DNA of 64,000 bases from Rhizobium sp. Root483D2. Lineage in GTDB: Bacteria; Pseudomonadota; Alphaproteobacteria; Rhizobiales; Rhizobiaceae. A model generated the notes under the pieces. It was not told where the DNA came from and searched no databases. It saw only the letters and a program-made list of their open reading frames with translations. The number at the start of each line of letters is the position of its first letter. Position 1 is the stretch's first letter. The DNA lies in contig NZ_LMFB01000012.1 of the NCBI RefSeq assembly GCF_001426685.1, positions 232,995 through 296,994 of the forward strand, written 5' to 3'. Of the stretch, positions 62,536-64,000 are shown one piece after another. A program made the position numbers and the translations under genes.

Positions 62536-62550
62536 GAACAATTATCGAAC
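62536..62550. promoter_or_regulatory. LexA (SOS) box upstream of yifB
   Basis: GAAC-AATTATC-GAAC is an exact match to the alphaproteobacterial LexA operator GAAC-N7-GAAC (GTTC-N7-GTTC on the other strand). It is 97 bp from the yifB start. On the minus strand a TTGTTT (-35) and TAAGTT (-10) pair spaced by 16 bp lies just after it, so LexA would block this promoter. Confidence 0.75.
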
Positions 62551-62703
62551 AGATTCACTCTTCACAAACGGAAGAGTTGTGGTAGGTTGTAAAAATGGAA
62601 CGAAGGAGAACAACCGTGAACGGATGGAGGTAAATTCAGGTTGTGCCAGCCTGCCGGGATGGCTGGCTGCCCCGGCGTGCGGAAAGCTTTGCTCGGGCTG
62701 TCA

Positions 62704-63651
62704 TCAACTGCGCTTGCGCTCGATCGCTTCCCATAACAGGGCTGCGATATCGGCGCCGCCGAATTTCTTGACTTCGCGGATGCCGGTGGGGGAGGTGACG
62801 TTGATTTCGGTCATCACGTCGCCGATCACATCGATACCGACGAGCAGGAAGCCGCGCTCGCGCAGCGCCGGTCCGATGCGGGCGCAGATTTCCTTTTCGC
62901 GCACCGTCAGATCCGTCGGCATCGGCGTGCCGCCGGCATGCATGTTGGAGCGGGCGTCGTGTTCGGCCGGCACCCGGTTGATCGCGCCGACAGGCTCGCC
63001 ATCGACCAGAATGATGCGCTTGTCGCCCTTGCGGACGGCGGGCAAATATTCCTGGGCGATGAAGGGTTCGCGGAACATCTGGCCGAACATTTCGAGCAGC
63101 GACGACATGTTGCGGTCATCGCGGGTCGAATGGAAAACGCCGGCGCCGCCATTGCCATAGAGCGGCTTTAAGATGATATCGCCCATTTCGGCGCGGAAAC
63201 TGGCAATTTCGGCGGGATCGCGGGTGATCAGCGTCTTCGGCATCAGGTCGGGAAATTCGGTGACGAAGATCTTTTCCGGCGAATTGCGCACCCAGGCGGG
63301 ATCGTTGACCACCAGCGTTTTCGGGTGGATGCGCTCCAGCAGATGCGTCGAGGTGATATAGGCCATGTCGAAGGGCGGATCCTGGCGCAGCAGGACCACG
63401 TCCATGCTCGACAGGTCGATGCGCTCGGCCTCTCCCAGCGTGTAGTGGTCGCCCTTGACGTCGCGCAGCGTCATCGGCTCGACGGTGGCGATCACCTTGC
63501 CGTCGCGCAAAGACAGCTGGTTTGGCGTGTAATGGAAGAGCTTATAGCCGCGCGCCTGCGCCTCAAGACTCATCGCGAACGTGCTGTCGCCAGCAATATT
63601 GATGCCTGAAACATGATCCATCTGGATCGCGACATTTACGATTTTCGCCAT
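62704..63651 (-). CDS. gshB: Glutathione synthetase
   Basis: A 315-residue ATP-grasp enzyme joining gamma-glutamylcysteine and glycine. The N-terminal domain has [19 protein letters not shown], the ATP-grasp core has [15 protein letters not shown] and [14 protein letters not shown], and the C-terminal region has [19 protein letters not shown], all typical of prokaryotic GshB. ATG 63651 gives the family start [12 protein letters not shown]. It is on the same strand as yifB but 264 bp upstream and probably separately transcribed. Confidence 0.96.
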   Translation of the reverse strand: MAKIVNVAIQMDHVSGINIAGDSTFAMSLEAQARGYKLFHYTPNQLSLRDGKVIATVEPMTLRDVKGDHYTLGEAERIDLSSMDVVLLRQDPPFDMAYITSTHLLERIHPKTLVVNDPAWVRNSPEKIFVTEFPDLMPKTLITRDPAEIASFRAEMGDIILKPLYGNGGAGVFHSTRDDRNMSSLLEMFGQMFREPFIAQEYLPAVRKGDKRIILVDGEPVGAINRVPAEHDARSNMHAGGTPMPTDLTVREKEICARIGPALRERGFLLVGIDVIGDVMTEINVTSPTGIREVKKFGGADIAALLWEAIERKRS

Positions 63652-63957
63652 AAGACATTCCCTGTTGATCGTGGGCATCGTTGAGGTTTCTGTCTATAGC
63701 AAATGGCATAAGGGACGCCATACAGATTTCTGCTGCGGTTTCGATCAGGCACACCTTCGCGTTCACGCGGCACGGTTTTCGCCCGTGGTTTGTCTCATCT
63801 GCAATGTCTGCCGGCTTTTAGTACGGCAGGGTCGGCCGGGGCACATCGGGTGCCTCAGGTAATTAAGTGTAGGTGACACGCGATGTGCCCCGTTTCGGTG
63901 TCTTTTGCCGCGCTTCTCAGGTTCTTCTGCGCCTCTCTTTTCAAGGAGAGGCCTCCA
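63652..63957. other. Divergent region with candidate structured leader at the right edge
   Basis: No gene is supported here. GGGGCACATCG (63838-63848) pairs perfectly with CGATGTGCCCC (63881-63891) around a 32-nt loop. Further on, GCCTCTC (63931-63937) pairs with GAGAGGC (63946-63952), and this 3' arm contains most of an AAGGAGAGG ribosome site. The arrangement could be a cis-acting leader controlling the partial gene at 63958. It could also be unrelated repeats. Confidence 0.4.
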
Positions 63958-64000
63958 ATGCCCCAGCCCGGCCGCTTATCCGCCAGGCTTTTCAATAAGG
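63958..64000 (+). CDS. Partial coding region at the right edge
   Basis: An ATG at 63958 is preceded at six bases by AAGGAGAGG, an excellent ribosome site, and the frame stays open to the window edge (MPQPGRLSARLFNK). Only 14 residues are visible, so no function can be given. Divergent placement from gshB supports a real gene. The frame could also be accidental. Confidence 0.4.
   Translation, partial: MPQPGRLSARLFNK

Noticed and set aside
62595..62633. A 12-residue open frame (MERRRTTVNGWR) downstream of the LexA box on the plus strand
   Set aside because: Too short to support, with no conserved context; the LexA box is better explained by yifB on the other strand.
63862..63880. Partial similarity to a phage SP6-type promoter (AAGTGTAGGTGACACG)
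   Set aside because: Only a partial match to the core, in a region with no phage genes; treated as chance.
1..64000. tRNA, rRNA, CRISPR arrays, insertion sequences and defence systems
   Set aside because: I looked for T-loop motifs, regularly spaced direct repeats, transposase motifs and defence-gene domains and saw none that hold up by eye.

Overview
The window is a high-GC alphaproteobacterial chromosome segment, almost certainly from the Rhizobiaceae (Rhizobium/Agrobacterium group). Support comes from the dnaA-rpsT-mutM-ubiE-ubiB gene order, a split Tad/Flp (ctp-type) pilus locus beside deoB, an iolRCDEB inositol cluster with the rhizobial kinase-DUF2090 fusion, GAAC-N7-GAAC and GGAAC-N16-CGTT promoter elements typical of alphaproteobacterial LexA and EcfG, and palindromic intergenic repeats of the rhizobial kind. 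I see no rRNA, tRNA, CRISPR array, transposase or phage gene. Assignments rest on reading motifs and family lengths; no database search was possible.

Layout. (1) 188-5900: nucleoside and deoxyribose salvage, deoC-deoA on + and deoB-add-upp on -, with a retropepsin-like protease between them. (2) 6079-18204: Tad/Flp pilus machinery. Two TadE-like pseudopilins and a secretin-N-domain protein lie on -, then flp pilin, cpaA prepilin peptidase, cpaBCDEF, tadB and tadC on +, and the TPR lipoprotein tadD on -. (3) 18345-26319: core genes pepA-like, dnaA, rpsT, mutM, ubiE, ubiB. (4) 26324-38696: an accessory block with a P19-like protein lacking an export signal, a MacAB efflux pair, a guanine-deaminase-like enzyme, a membrane alpha/beta-hydrolase (DUF2319 type), a Zn/Cd/Pb P-type ATPase divergent from its MerR regulator, and a heme oxygenase-bacteriophytochrome operon. 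(5) coaBC and a class II glutamine amidotransferase. (6) 41137-48182: RpiR-family iolR and iolC-D-E-B. (7) 48219-52377: GFA protein, AraC regulator with a LysE exporter, HAD hydrolase, VOC protein, ketopantoate-reductase-like protein. (8) 52698-63651: prfC, dut, a GNAT, an Lrp regulator divergent from an EamA exporter, NIPSNAP, isochorismatase-like hydrolase, two LysE exporters, cysK, yifB/comM and gshB. A probable new gene starts at the right edge.

Regulatory signals are the most informative part. A GGAAC-N16-CGTT element lies 52 bp before bphO, which suggests that the phytochrome operon belongs to the PhyR/EcfG general stress response; BphP itself ends in an HWE-type kinase plus receiver, the kinase class that feeds PhyR. 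A LexA-type box lies 97 bp before yifB/comM. A near-perfect MerR-type operator with a 19-bp spacer sits between zntA and its regulator. Two similar GGAA-N6-TTYY motifs precede iolR and iolC. All three gaps inside iolCDEB carry a different palindromic repeat, and a fourth lies upstream of panE-like and prfC.

The usual compact order ubiE-ubiB-coaBC-dut is kept here but is interrupted by about 12.5 kb before coaBC and about 14.4 kb between coaBC and dut. Those two interruptions hold most of the accessory content.
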